DNA of 64,000 nt from Shewanella basaltis (GTDB taxonomy: Bacteria; Pseudomonadota; Gammaproteobacteria; Enterobacterales; Shewanellaceae). The first letter of the stretch is position 1, and every line of letters starts with the position of its first letter. A program made the translations under genes and the position numbers. The stretch lies in NCBI RefSeq assembly GCF_023283885.1, contig NZ_JAKILA010000018.1, forward strand, positions 1-64,000. The letters are read 5' to 3'. Below, piece after piece: positions 8,971 through 17,589 of the stretch. A model generated the notes under the pieces. It searched no databases, was not told the DNA's origin, and saw only the letters and a list, made by a program, of their open reading frames with translations.

Positions 8971-9849
8971 ATGGGTAGATTTGCTCTGATCATCTTGGTT
9001 GTTGTTTTAGGGATTGGTTTTTCATCTTTAATGGTTGTTAACGAGGGCGAAAGAGCCATTGTGTCTCGTTTTGGTAAAGTCCTTAAAGAAGAAAATGTCA
9101 CTAAAGTGTTTGCACCAGGATTACATTTTAAACTACCGGTTGTTGATAAGGTGCGTTATTTAGATGCCCGTATTCAAACGCTTGACGGCGCAGCCGACCG
9201 TTTTGTGACTTCTGAAAAGAAAGACCTTATGGTTGATTCTTATGTGAAGTGGCGAATTCGTGATTTTGAAAAGTACTATCTTTCAACTAATGGCGGTATT
9301 AAGGCCAATGCTGAAAGCTTGTTACAAGCCAAAATCAATAACGATTTACGCACAGAATTTGGTCGTCGTACGATTAAAGAGATTGTGTCTGGTAAACGTG
9401 ATGAGTTACAAACCGACGCATTACAAAATGCCTCAGAAAGTGCTGAAAATCTAGGTATTGAAGTGGTTGATGTGCGGGTTAAACAAATCAATTTACCTGC
9501 TAACGTGAGTAACAGTATTTACCAACGTATGCGTGCAGAACGCCAAGCGGTAGCAAAAGAGCACCGTGCGCAAGGTAAAGAACAGGCTGAGATTATTCGC
9601 GCAACAATCGATGCCAATGTGACGGTCAAGGTTGCAGAAGCAGAGCGTAAAGCGTTAACCATTCGTGGTGAAGGTGATGCGCTAGCGGCTAAGATTTATG
9701 CTGATGCTTATAGTAAAGACGTTGAGTTCTATAACTTTTTACGTAGTTTAGAAGCCTACAAAGAAAGCTTTGCGGGTAAAAATGACGTGATGGTATTAGA
9801 GCCTGAAGGTGATTTCTTCAAATACATGAAATCATCTAGCGGCAAGTAA
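8971..9849 (+). CDS. hflC: FtsH protease regulator HflC (SPFH/band 7)
   Basis: HflC is the partner of HflK in the FtsH-HflKC membrane complex. The 292-aa protein has an N-terminal membrane anchor (about residues 3-22) followed by an SPFH domain. The recognisable blocks are VVNEGERAIVSRFGK and the PGLHFKLPVVD motif, and the C-terminal half is a charged helix rich in AEAER. AAGGGAGG just upstream of the ATG is a strong ribosome-binding site. A terminator at 9871-9900 closes the tsaE-to-hflC cluster. Confidence 0.96.
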   Translation: MGRFALIILVVVLGIGFSSLMVVNEGERAIVSRFGKVLKEENVTKVFAPGLHFKLPVVDKVRYLDARIQTLDGAADRFVTSEKKDLMVDSYVKWRIRDFEKYYLSTNGGIKANAESLLQAKINNDLRTEFGRRTIKEIVSGKRDELQTDALQNASESAENLGIEVVDVRVKQINLPANVSNSIYQRMRAERQAVAKEHRAQGKEQAEIIRATIDANVTVKVAEAERKALTIRGEGDALAAKIYADAYSKDVEFYNFLRSLEAYKESFAGKNDVMVLEPEGDFFKYMKSSSGK

Positions 9850-9870
9850 GCGACCGTTGGTGTTAGACAG

Positions 9871-9900
9871 AAAAAGCTCAGTGAAAACTGAGCTTTTTTT
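9871..9900 (+). terminator. Intrinsic terminator after hflC
   Basis: The hairpin AAGCTCAGT / ACTGAGCTT with a GAAA tetraloop is flanked by A upstream and seven T downstream. Confidence 0.9.
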
Positions 9901-10236
9901 ATATTTACTCAACAGCAATTTTTATCATTGCTTTGATAAAGACCGCTCATTTATGGCTACTTTAAATAAAATTATTTATAAGCAGTTGATTAATGATAAA
10001 ATAAAACAGCCATTTTGAATAATTCACATCAAGTGGCATATTTAAAGGTTATGATTTTTAAAGCATTTTTAAATAAATATTAATATCCTCATCATAGATG
10101 CGTGTTTTCACTATGATCTGCTTCTAATTTTTCGCTATAATGAGCACCGCCTCAAACTATGATTTTAGCGTTTCACTTTTTTGATCGCTAAAGTATTGAA
10201 ATATAAAAATTCCAACACCCTCTGGGAGATAAGTGG
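9901..10236 (+). promoter_or_regulatory. Intergenic region upstream of petA
   Basis: This 336-bp AT-rich stretch must hold the petABC promoter. TTGAATAATTCACATC (10016-10031) and CACTTTTTTGATCG (10172-10185) are vaguely regulator-like, but I can assign no site with confidence. TCTGGGAGAT before the ATG at 10237 serves as the ribosome-binding site. No gene is visible. Confidence 0.4.
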
Positions 10237-10827
10237 ATGAGCAATGCGCCAGTCGATACCGGACGTCGCAGATTCCTGACAGCCGCAACCGCCGTAGTAG
10301 GTGGTGCTGGTGCCGTCGCTGTAGCGGTTCCTTTCATCAAGTCATGGAATCCGAGCGCCAAGGCGAAAGCTGCAGGTGCGCCGGTCGAAGTAAATATTAG
10401 TAAAGTAGAACCAGGTCAGTTAATTCGTGTCGAATGGCGCGGAAAACCGGTTTGGGTCGTTCGTCGTACAGAAGCTGTATTAGAGAACCTTAAGTCTCTA
10501 GACAGTCAATTACGCGATCCTGCTTCAGAAGAAATGCAGCAACCAGAATATGCAGCTAACCCTGCACGTTCTATTAAGCCTGAATTCTTTATTGCAGTCG
10601 GTATCTGTACTCACTTAGGTTGTTCGCCAACTTATTTACCTGATTCATTTGGTGAGCAGGTTGAAGGTGTAACATCTGGTTTCTTCTGTCCATGTCACGG
10701 TTCTAAATTCGACATGGCTGGCCGAGTGTTTCAAGGTGTTCCTGCACCATTGAACCTTGTGATCCCGCCACACAAATATGTCAATGACGCTACCGTGCTT
10801 ATCGGTGAAGACACAGGAGCGGCGTAA
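10237..10827 (+). CDS. petA: Ubiquinol-cytochrome c reductase Rieske iron-sulfur subunit
   Basis: This is the Rieske [2Fe-2S] subunit of the cytochrome bc1 complex, which takes one electron from ubiquinol and passes it to cytochrome c1. The 196-aa protein has a Tat-type N-terminus (TGRRRFLT, residues 8-15) followed by a hydrophobic anchor. The two cluster-binding motifs CTHLGC and CPCHGS are intact, and the C-terminal domain has the expected length. The stop codon overlaps the petB start (ATG at 10827), so the subunits are translationally coupled. Confidence 0.97.
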   Translation: MSNAPVDTGRRRFLTAATAVVGGAGAVAVAVPFIKSWNPSAKAKAAGAPVEVNISKVEPGQLIRVEWRGKPVWVVRRTEAVLENLKSLDSQLRDPASEEMQQPEYAANPARSIKPEFFIAVGICTHLGCSPTYLPDSFGEQVEGVTSGFFCPCHGSKFDMAGRVFQGVPAPLNLVIPPHKYVNDATVLIGEDTGAA

Positions 10828-12041
10828 TGGTTAAGAACATTATTGATTGGATTGATGCGCGTATCCCAATGACGGCGACTTATAACCGTCACGTGGGACA
10901 GTATGCGACACCAAAAAACTTCAACTTTTGGTATTTCTTTGGTTCTTTAGCGCTTTTAGTGTTAGTTAACCAATTACTTACTGGTATTTGGTTAACCATG
11001 AATTACGTACCAACAGCTGAAGGTGCGTTTGCTTCAGTTGAATACATCATGCGTGATGTAGAGTACGGATGGTTACTGCGCTATATGCACTCTACGGGAG
11101 CATCGGCGTTTTTCTTTGTTATTTATTTGCACATGTTCCGTGGCTTAATCTACGGTTCTTATCAAAAACCAAGAGAGCTATTATGGCTGTTTGGTATGTT
11201 GATTTTCCTTGTGCTAATGGCTGAAGCATTCATGGGTTATCTGTTACCTTGGGGACAAATGTCTTACTGGGGTGCACAGGTAATTATCTCATTGTTTGGC
11301 GCTATCCCAGTTATTGGTGATGACCTTACATTATGGATCCGTGGTGACTATGTTATTTCTGGTGCAACGTTAAACCGTTTCTTTGCATTACACGTTATTG
11401 CCTTACCTCTTGTGTTGGTTGTACTAGTGTTTTTACACTTAATTGCACTGCATGAAGTGGGTTCAAATAACCCTGATGGTATTGAAATTAAAAAGAACAA
11501 AGATGAGAACGGATGGCCTGTTGATGGCATTCCATTCCACCCATATTACACCGTAAAAGACATCATGGGTGTAGCGGGCTTCTTAATCGTGTTCTGTTAT
11601 GTGTTGTTCTTCATGCCTGAAGGCGGTGGATACTTCCTTGAAAAGCCAAACTTTGAAGCGGCTAACCCAATGAAGACACCTGAGCATATTGCGCCAGTTT
11701 GGTACTTTACACCTTTCTATGCCATTTTACGTGCGATTCCAGATAAGCTAGTTGGTGTTATTGGTATGGGTCTGTCTATTGCAGTGTTATTTATTCTGCC
11801 ATGGCTTGACCGTTGTAAAGTGAAGTCAATTCGCTATCGCAGCACTATCCATAAAATTAACATCGCACAGTTTACAGTGTCGTTTATTATTCTAGGTTAT
11901 TTAGGTGTGGTTCCAGCTACTCCTGAGCTAACTATTGCGGCACGTATTTTCACTTTCACTTATTTTGCTTTCTTCGTAGCCCTATGGGTTTACAGTAAGA
12001 ATGAGAAAACAAAAGAAGTACCAACGAGGGTGACACACTAA
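10827..12041 (+). CDS. petB: Ubiquinol-cytochrome c reductase cytochrome b subunit
   Basis: Cytochrome b carries the two b hemes and the quinol oxidation and reduction sites of the bc1 complex in the inner membrane. The single 404-aa polypeptide has about eight membrane helices. Heme-ligand histidines are visible in two pairs: RYMHSTGASAFFFVIYLHMF and a second in HVIALPLVLVVLVFLHLI. The quinol-site signature appears as APVWYFTPFYAILR, close to the classical PEWY loop but here with PVWY. It overlaps petA and petC by one base each. Confidence 0.96.
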   Translation: MVKNIIDWIDARIPMTATYNRHVGQYATPKNFNFWYFFGSLALLVLVNQLLTGIWLTMNYVPTAEGAFASVEYIMRDVEYGWLLRYMHSTGASAFFFVIYLHMFRGLIYGSYQKPRELLWLFGMLIFLVLMAEAFMGYLLPWGQMSYWGAQVIISLFGAIPVIGDDLTLWIRGDYVISGATLNRFFALHVIALPLVLVVLVFLHLIALHEVGSNNPDGIEIKKNKDENGWPVDGIPFHPYYTVKDIMGVAGFLIVFCYVLFFMPEGGGYFLEKPNFEAANPMKTPEHIAPVWYFTPFYAILRAIPDKLVGVIGMGLSIAVLFILPWLDRCKVKSIRYRSTIHKINIAQFTVSFIILGYLGVVPATPELTIAARIFTFTYFAFFVALWVYSKNEKTKEVPTRVTH

Positions 12042-12739
12042 TGAAAAAGTTATTAATCGCATTAGTTACTTTGTTGCCATCTTTGGCGATGGCAGCGAGT
12101 GGTCATAATGTTCACTTAGAAAGCGCTAACGTTGACTTACATGACAAAGCGTCACTAGAGCGTGGTTTGGGTTTATTCCAACAATACTGTTCGGGTTGTC
12201 ATAGCACTCAATACCAACGTTATGAGCGTGTTGCTAACGATATCGGTATATCAACTGATGATATGCGCAGCAAATACATTCTTAACGATGCAAAAATCGG
12301 CGACTTGATGGAAAATGCCATCCCTACTGCTGATGCTGCGAAATGGTTTGGTGCTGCGCCACCAGATTTAACCTTGGTGGCTCGTGTACGTGGTGAAGAC
12401 TGGGTATATTCATACCTTAAAGGTTTTTATGCTGATGAGACTCGTCCATTTGGCGTAAATAACACAGTGTTCCCATTAGTGGGTATGCCACACGTTTTAC
12501 AAGACCTACAAGGTATTGCAGTAAAACAAGAAGACGGCACTTTTGTTACCACTGGTGGCAAAATGACGGCAGAAGAGTATGACCAAGCGGTTCGTGATAT
12601 CACGGGTTTCTTAGTGTACTCGGCCGAACCTGTACAATTAGAGCGTAAAGCTTTAGGTATGTGGGTACTTGGATTCTTGTTTATTTTCTTCATCATTGCG
12701 TATTTGTTGAAGAAAGAATACTGGAAAGATGTACACTAG
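12041..12739 (+). CDS. petC: Ubiquinol-cytochrome c reductase cytochrome c1 subunit
   Basis: Cytochrome c1 receives electrons from the Rieske protein and passes them to soluble or membrane cytochromes c. The 232-aa protein begins with a signal peptide (cleavage after AMAASG or nearby). It carries one covalent heme motif CSGCH (C50-H54), and the axial Met is probably in the LVGMPHVL segment. It ends with a C-terminal membrane anchor (about residues 205-223, MWVLGFLFIFFIIAYLL) and a short Lys-rich tail. It is the last gene of petABC; a terminator follows. Confidence 0.95.
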   Translation: MKKLLIALVTLLPSLAMAASGHNVHLESANVDLHDKASLERGLGLFQQYCSGCHSTQYQRYERVANDIGISTDDMRSKYILNDAKIGDLMENAIPTADAAKWFGAAPPDLTLVARVRGEDWVYSYLKGFYADETRPFGVNNTVFPLVGMPHVLQDLQGIAVKQEDGTFVTTGGKMTAEEYDQAVRDITGFLVYSAEPVQLERKALGMWVLGFLFIFFIIAYLLKKEYWKDVH

Positions 12740-12780
12740 CTATCAATAACGGTTATTATACATTATCCGCATATTGTAAA

Positions 12781-12818
12781 CGGGGGGCTTAGCCCCTCGT
12801 TTGTTTTGTTTTTTTTAG
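12781..12818 (+). terminator. Intrinsic terminator after petC
   Basis: The GC-rich hairpin GGGGCTTAGCCCC is followed by TCGTTTGTTTTGTTTTTTTT. It separates petABC from sspA, although readthrough into sspAB is possible. Confidence 0.8.
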
Positions 12819-12834
12819 ATTCTGGAGGGTATCA

Positions 12835-13464
12835 ATGGCTGTTGCTGCCAACAAGCGCTCTATCATGACACTTTTTTCTGGTGCCGATGATTTATATAGT
12901 CACCAAGTACGTATCGTATTGGCTGAAAAAGGGGTTACTGTTGATGTTTTGCAGGTAGACCCAAGTGAAATGCCTGAAGAGTTACTTGAAGTAAACCCAT
13001 ATAACTCTGTGCCGACCTTAGTTGATCGCGAGTTAGTGTTGTATGAGTCTCGTATTATTATGGAGTATTTGGATGAGCGTTTTCCTCATCCTCCATTGAT
13101 GCCTGTGTACCCAGTGTCTCGCGGTCAAAGCCGTTTGATGATGCACAGAATCGACACAGATTGGTATGCCTTAGTTGAGCGTATCCGCAAAGGTGAAAAA
13201 GCCGATGCAGCTCGTAAAGAGTTGACTGAAAGCTTAGTCGCATTAGCGCCTGTGTTTGCTGAAATGCCATATTTTATGAGTGAAGAGTTTGGTTTGTCTG
13301 ACTGCTACCTAGGCCCATTATTATGGCGCTTACCGGTATTAGGGATTAACTTAGACCCTCGTACAGCAAAAGAAATCAATGCTTATATGACTCGTATTTT
13401 TGAACGCGAGTCGTTTAAGGCATCGTTAACTGAGGCTGAGCGCGAAATGCGCATGGGCATGTAA
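12835..13464 (+). CDS. sspA: Stringent starvation protein SspA
   Basis: SspA is a GST-fold protein that binds RNA polymerase and activates stationary-phase and acid-tolerance genes in E. coli. The 209-aa sequence has an N-terminal thioredoxin-like half (LFSGADDLYSHQVRIVLAEKG, VNPYNSVPTLVDRELVLYES). A helical C-terminal half containing the PVYPVSRGQSRLMMHRIDTDW surface follows. TCTGGAGGGTATC upstream is a strong ribosome-binding site. The stop overlaps the sspB ATG by one base. In many Shewanella genomes sspAB follows petABC, as here. Confidence 0.95.
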   Translation: MAVAANKRSIMTLFSGADDLYSHQVRIVLAEKGVTVDVLQVDPSEMPEELLEVNPYNSVPTLVDRELVLYESRIIMEYLDERFPHPPLMPVYPVSRGQSRLMMHRIDTDWYALVERIRKGEKADAARKELTESLVALAPVFAEMPYFMSEEFGLSDCYLGPLLWRLPVLGINLDPRTAKEINAYMTRIFERESFKASLTEAEREMRMGM

Positions 13465-13934
13465 TGAAACCGATAACACCCAATCGTCCGTATTTATTGC
13501 GCGCTTATTATGAATGGTTAATGGATAATCATTTAACACCGCATGTAGTCGTGGACGCTTTTGTTAAAGGTACCCAGGTTCCGCAGCAATTTGTTAAAGA
13601 CGGTCAAATTGTCTTAAACATTGCAACGGGAGCCGTGGTTAATCTTCATATGACAAACGATGCCGTAGAGTTTAATGCTCGTTTTGGTGGTGTACCACAA
13701 AATGTGTTTTTACCTATGGCTTCTATCGTAGCGATATATGCCCGTGAAAACGGTGCAGGTACGGTTTTTGATATGGAAGATGCGTACATGGTTGAGGATG
13801 AGCTCGATGAACTGTCATCGGTTCCATCTTCAGTTAAGTCAGTTGAAGAGCCTTCTACATCGCCTGACTTGGCTAAACCGAGTGGTTCAGACGATAAAGC
13901 TAAACGCAGAAGTCACCTAACTGTTGTTAAGTAA
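13464..13934 (+). CDS. sspB: ClpXP adaptor SspB
   Basis: SspB tethers ssrA-tagged proteins to ClpXP for degradation. The 156-aa protein has the folded substrate-binding domain (about residues 1-115; NRPYLLRAYYEWLMDNHLTP, GVPQNVFLPMASIVAIYARE) and an acidic/Ser-rich flexible linker. It ends with the ClpX-binding tail (KRRSHLTVVK), which closely matches the XB motif of other SspB proteins. It is coupled to sspA by a one-base overlap and is followed by a terminator. Confidence 0.95.
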   Translation: MKPITPNRPYLLRAYYEWLMDNHLTPHVVVDAFVKGTQVPQQFVKDGQIVLNIATGAVVNLHMTNDAVEFNARFGGVPQNVFLPMASIVAIYARENGAGTVFDMEDAYMVEDELDELSSVPSSVKSVEEPSTSPDLAKPSGSDDKAKRRSHLTVVK

Positions 13935-13954
13935 TTTATTATGGTTAGGACATA

Positions 13955-13980
13955 AAACCAGTCGCAAGGCTGGTTTTTTT
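13955..13980 (+). terminator. Intrinsic terminator after sspB
   Basis: AAAACCAG / CTGGTTTT hairpin with an 8-nt loop, then a run of T. Confidence 0.88.
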
Positions 13981-14009
13981 TAAGCTAAAAAAAGTGATGA
14001 GAATCGATA

Positions 14010-14579
14010 ATGCTATTGATGATTGATAATTATGATTCATTTACCTTTAACCTTGTTCAGTATTTCCAGACACTGGATCAAGCTATAGTTGTCAAACGTA
14101 ATGATGACATTACCATTGCACAAATTGAATCATTAGCACCAAGCCATTTAGTGATATCGCCAGGCCCTTGTACCCCTAACGAAGCGGGGATCTCATTGGC
14201 CGCAATAGCTCATTTTGCTGGTAAAATTCCAATTCTTGGTGTGTGTTTAGGCCACCAAGCCATTGCACAAGTATTTGGAGCAAATGTGATCCGGGCGAAG
14301 CGGGTGATGCATGGCAAAACCAGCTTGATTGAACACAATCAGCAAGGCTTATTTGCTGGACTTGCCCGACCTTTACAAGTCACTCGTTACCATTCTCTAC
14401 TCATCGATGATATTCCCTCCGGCTTTGAATTAGATGCCTGGTTTGACGACCCGGTACACGGCCGTGAAATTATGGCCATGAGCCAGCCAAATTTACGTAT
14501 ATACAGTGTTCAATTTCATCCAGAATCGATATTAACTCAGCAAGGGCATGAATTACTGGCTAATTTTTTGCGTGTATAA
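14010..14579 (+). CDS. pabA: Aminodeoxychorismate/anthranilate synthase glutamine amidotransferase subunit
   Basis: This is a class I glutamine amidotransferase that supplies ammonia to PabB for 4-amino-4-deoxychorismate synthesis (folate pathway), or to TrpE for anthranilate. The 189-aa protein shows [16 protein letters not shown] at the N-terminus, the catalytic Cys79 in [11 protein letters not shown], and the His/Glu dyad in VQFHPESIL. Standing alone, away from trp genes, it is more likely PabA, as in other Shewanella. No pabB is in the window. The ribosome-binding site is weak (GTGATGAGAATCGATA). Confidence 0.9.
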   Translation: MLLMIDNYDSFTFNLVQYFQTLDQAIVVKRNDDITIAQIESLAPSHLVISPGPCTPNEAGISLAAIAHFAGKIPILGVCLGHQAIAQVFGANVIRAKRVMHGKTSLIEHNQQGLFAGLARPLQVTRYHSLLIDDIPSGFELDAWFDDPVHGREIMAMSQPNLRIYSVQFHPESILTQQGHELLANFLRV

Positions 14580-14581
14580 AC

Positions 14582-14876
14582 CTAGGGCCTGTTGACCTTT
14601 CAAGGTTGTTTTTGCAGCGAATTGTTGGCCATTACTCATATACAAGTGGGCGGCAGAGACTTTGAGGTGTAGTTATTCTACATAAAAAGTCGATAACGCA
14701 GTAAAAATGACCAACAAACGCTGCCCACAGGGTTCGGCTAAAAACGTTTTACTCTTTGTTGAACGATGCTTTACAAATAAAGAGTTGCTTAGGTGACTAG
14801 GCTACAATCCATTCGCCTCGATTAAAACGTTTTTAACTCGAACAACATTCAACCAGCAAAGATCAACAGGCCCTAG
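14582..14876. mobile_element. Non-coding MITE-like element with 19-bp terminal inverted repeats
   Basis: The ends CTAGGGCCTGTTGACCTTT and its inverse match at 18 of 19 positions and enclose 295 bp. The interior has no ORF of note and contains further inverted symmetry: GGCTAAAAACGTTTTAC at about 14737, opposed by TTAAAACGTTTTTAA at 14822-14836. CTAG at each end is palindromic, so target-site duplication cannot be told from repeat end. Size, lack of coding capacity and long inverted ends fit a MITE-type element moved by a transposase encoded elsewhere. A related 52-bp relic is at 27121-27172. Confidence 0.7.
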
Positions 14877-14999
14877 TTTGTTGTTTTAGGTTATTCATAT
14901 CATAGTGGTATTTTATGTTACAACTTCGGCGTTCTGCGATGGCTGATCTATTAGTATAATGTGCCTCAACTGGCGTTTAAAATAATAAAAAGGATGAAC

Positions 15000-17489
15000 A
15001 TGAACAGCTTTTTGCGACATTTTGCCATTAGTGCAGTTTCAGTAACCATGATGGGAGGCTGTGCTGCCATCGCTGACTCTAGCGCAGTGACCACTCCTCA
15101 GGTACCTACACAAACACAGGCAAGCGTAGCGTTAGCGACGCCGCCTCAAGTTGATCAAGCCCTTACGCTCAAGCAAATTATGGCAAATCCAGATTGGATG
15201 GGGATTTTGGCCCAAGGTGCTTATTGGAGTGATGACAGTCTGTCTGTGTATTTTAGTCGTCAAGCTCACCAGTCTGCTGTGCGCGATTATTATCAGCAAA
15301 GTATTACGGCCACTAGCGCCAATCAACTTGCACTTTCTCAGTTACATTTAGCTGATCAACGTATTGGTGTTCTTAATTCAGCTAAATCCCAAAAGGCATA
15401 TATTTATCAAGGCAATGTTTTTGTTAAAAACTTGCAAAGTGGGGATGTTAGTCAAATTACTCGCCAAAATGATGCCATTGATGGCGTACGTTTTTTGAAT
15501 AACGGTGATCTGGCTTACTGGCAAGGCAACAACATTTTTCGTATACATCAAGCCGATGGCATGGTTGAACAAATTGCGGCTATTCAAATGGCCAATGAGC
15601 CTACAGGTATTCAAGATCCAGACAGCTATATTGCTAAGCAACAACACCGATTAATCGGCTATGTGGCTCTGCAACATCGTAATGATAAAACCCGTGCAGA
15701 TTATAGCCAATCGTTAGCTAAACAAGATCCGACCTTTTCTTCACCGCCATGGTATTTAGGCGAGGCTGAGGTCATTTCTGAAATGAGCCTGTCGCCAGAT
15801 GGTCGCTATGTCATACTTGCTCTGACCGACAAAAATTACAGTTGGCGAGCAGAGCACGACATCATGCCTAATTATTTGGGTAAAGAGGGTTATGTCGATG
15901 CTGTGCCAGCACGAGCCCGTGTAGCAGAAGATGCGTTTCCTGGTCAGCGGTTAGTGTTGCTTGACCTAGTTGAACACACTAAAAAAGACATTACTATCGA
16001 GGGATTGACCGGCTTTGATGAAGATGTGCTGGCCAGTGTTAAAGCCGAAAATGCCAAAGCTCAAGGAAAAAGCTATCAAAGTGTCAAAGCACCACGCTTG
16101 ATCCAGTTGATGCAAGACTGGGAGTGGAGCCAAAGTGCGATGCAGTGGAGTGAAACCGGACAGCAGTTGATGCTGATGCTTGAAGCTGTTGATAACAAAG
16201 ATCGTTGGATTGCACGTGTCGATTTGCAAAAAGGCAAACTGATCACAGAGCATCGCTTACATGACGATGCGTGGGTTAATTACAATTACAATCAGTTTGG
16301 TTGGATACCACAGACAGACTCATTTTACTATTTATCAGAAGAGTCGGGTTTTTCACACCTATATACAAAAACGTTAGCAGGTAAAGTTAGCGCACTGACC
16401 AGCGGAAAATTTGTTGTTGATAACGTAACCTTATCTCCTGATGGGCAGTATTTATATTACCGTGCAAACAAAGATCATCCTGGCAGTTACAATGTTTATC
16501 GAGTCGAAGTTGCGACAGGCAAAAATGAGCAATTAACCCAATGGTTTGGCACGTTAGATTACAGTTTAAGCCCTAATGGCAAGGCGTTATTGTTAACCGC
16601 ATCGGCAGCGACTCACCCTGATGAGCTTTATGTTCAGGCCATTGGCGGTGAAATAAAGCAGCTGACTGATTACACAAGCAACGATTTTAAGCAATACCCT
16701 TGGCAAGCGCCGCAAGTCGTCGCCGTGCCCTCAAATCATGGCGCAGGCCAGGTTTATGCTAGAGTGTATTTACCGCAAGGTTATGATGCTAAGCAAGCTG
16801 AGAAATATCCCGCAGTGTTGTTTAACCATGGTGCGGGTTATTTACAAAATGCCCATTATGGATTTTCTGGTTACTTCCGTGAATTTATGTTCCATAACTT
16901 GTTAACACAACAAGGTTATGTGGTGATGGACATGGATTATCGTGGCTCCAAAGGTTATGGTCGTGACTGGCGCACGGCTGTTTATCGTAATATGGGGCAC
17001 CCAGAAGTAGAGGACTTAAAAGACGGTGTGGCATGGTTAGCCGCAAATGCGAATGTTGATCCTCAACGAGTCGGCACTTATGGTGGTTCTTACGGTGGCT
17101 TTTTAACGTTTATGGCATTGTTTAATGAGCCAGCGCTTTTTCAGGCAGGCGCTGCATTACGTCCAGTAACCGATTGGGCTCATTATAATGCACCTTATAC
17201 AGCCAATATCCTCAACACGCCAGATGTCGACCCTATTGCTTATGAGCGTAGCTCCCCGATAGAACACGCTCAAGGTTTACAAAAGCCGTTGTTGATTATG
17301 AGTGGCGTGTTAGATGACAACGTGTTTTTTCAAGACAGTGTGCGCATGGTGCAACGGTTAATTGAACTTGAGAAGCCGATGTTTGAAACGGCGATTTATC
17401 CGGTAGAACCTCACGGTTTTGTTCAACCTTCTAGCTGGTTAGATGAATACCGCCGGATTTATAAATTATTTGAACAAGAACTCAAATAA
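15000..17489 (+). CDS. Secreted S9-family peptidase (dipeptidyl peptidase IV type), lipoprotein
   Basis: This is a predicted serine peptidase of the prolyl oligopeptidase clan that removes dipeptides or cuts short peptides outside the cytoplasm. From the ATG at 15000 it has 829 aa. A lipoprotein signal with lipobox MGGC is followed by a beta-propeller DPPIV-type N-terminal domain (about 60-560) and an alpha/beta hydrolase domain (about 590-829). The catalytic triad reads Ser697 (GGSYGG), Asp772 (VLDDNVFFQ) and His805 (EPHGF). Two upstream starts exist (GTG 14961, ATG 14994), but AAGGA lies 5-6 bp before 15000. A hairpin terminator follows. Confidence 0.9.
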   Translation: MNSFLRHFAISAVSVTMMGGCAAIADSSAVTTPQVPTQTQASVALATPPQVDQALTLKQIMANPDWMGILAQGAYWSDDSLSVYFSRQAHQSAVRDYYQQSITATSANQLALSQLHLADQRIGVLNSAKSQKAYIYQGNVFVKNLQSGDVSQITRQNDAIDGVRFLNNGDLAYWQGNNIFRIHQADGMVEQIAAIQMANEPTGIQDPDSYIAKQQHRLIGYVALQHRNDKTRADYSQSLAKQDPTFSSPPWYLGEAEVISEMSLSPDGRYVILALTDKNYSWRAEHDIMPNYLGKEGYVDAVPARARVAEDAFPGQRLVLLDLVEHTKKDITIEGLTGFDEDVLASVKAENAKAQGKSYQSVKAPRLIQLMQDWEWSQSAMQWSETGQQLMLMLEAVDNKDRWIARVDLQKGKLITEHRLHDDAWVNYNYNQFGWIPQTDSFYYLSEESGFSHLYTKTLAGKVSALTSGKFVVDNVTLSPDGQYLYYRANKDHPGSYNVYRVEVATGKNEQLTQWFGTLDYSLSPNGKALLLTASAATHPDELYVQAIGGEIKQLTDYTSNDFKQYPWQAPQVVAVPSNHGAGQVYARVYLPQGYDAKQAEKYPAVLFNHGAGYLQNAHYGFSGYFREFMFHNLLTQQGYVVMDMDYRGSKGYGRDWRTAVYRNMGHPEVEDLKDGVAWLAANANVDPQRVGTYGGSYGGFLTFMALFNEPALFQAGAALRPVTDWAHYNAPYTANILNTPDVDPIAYERSSPIEHAQGLQKPLLIMSGVLDDNVFFQDSVRMVQRLIELEKPMFETAIYPVEPHGFVQPSSWLDEYRRIYKLFEQELK

Positions 17490-17521
17490 CGACTATGCGC
17501 AAACAGTGTAAATAAAATCGG

Positions 17522-17553
17522 ATTAAGGCTTTCTTTGGAGAGCCTTAATTTTT
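17522..17553 (+). terminator. Intrinsic terminator after the S9 peptidase gene
   Basis: ATTAAGGCT / AGCCTTAAT hairpin followed by TTTTT. It could act in both directions. Confidence 0.8.
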
Positions 17554-17589
17554 ATGATTAACCTAAATATTTATCAAGGGTAATGTTGA

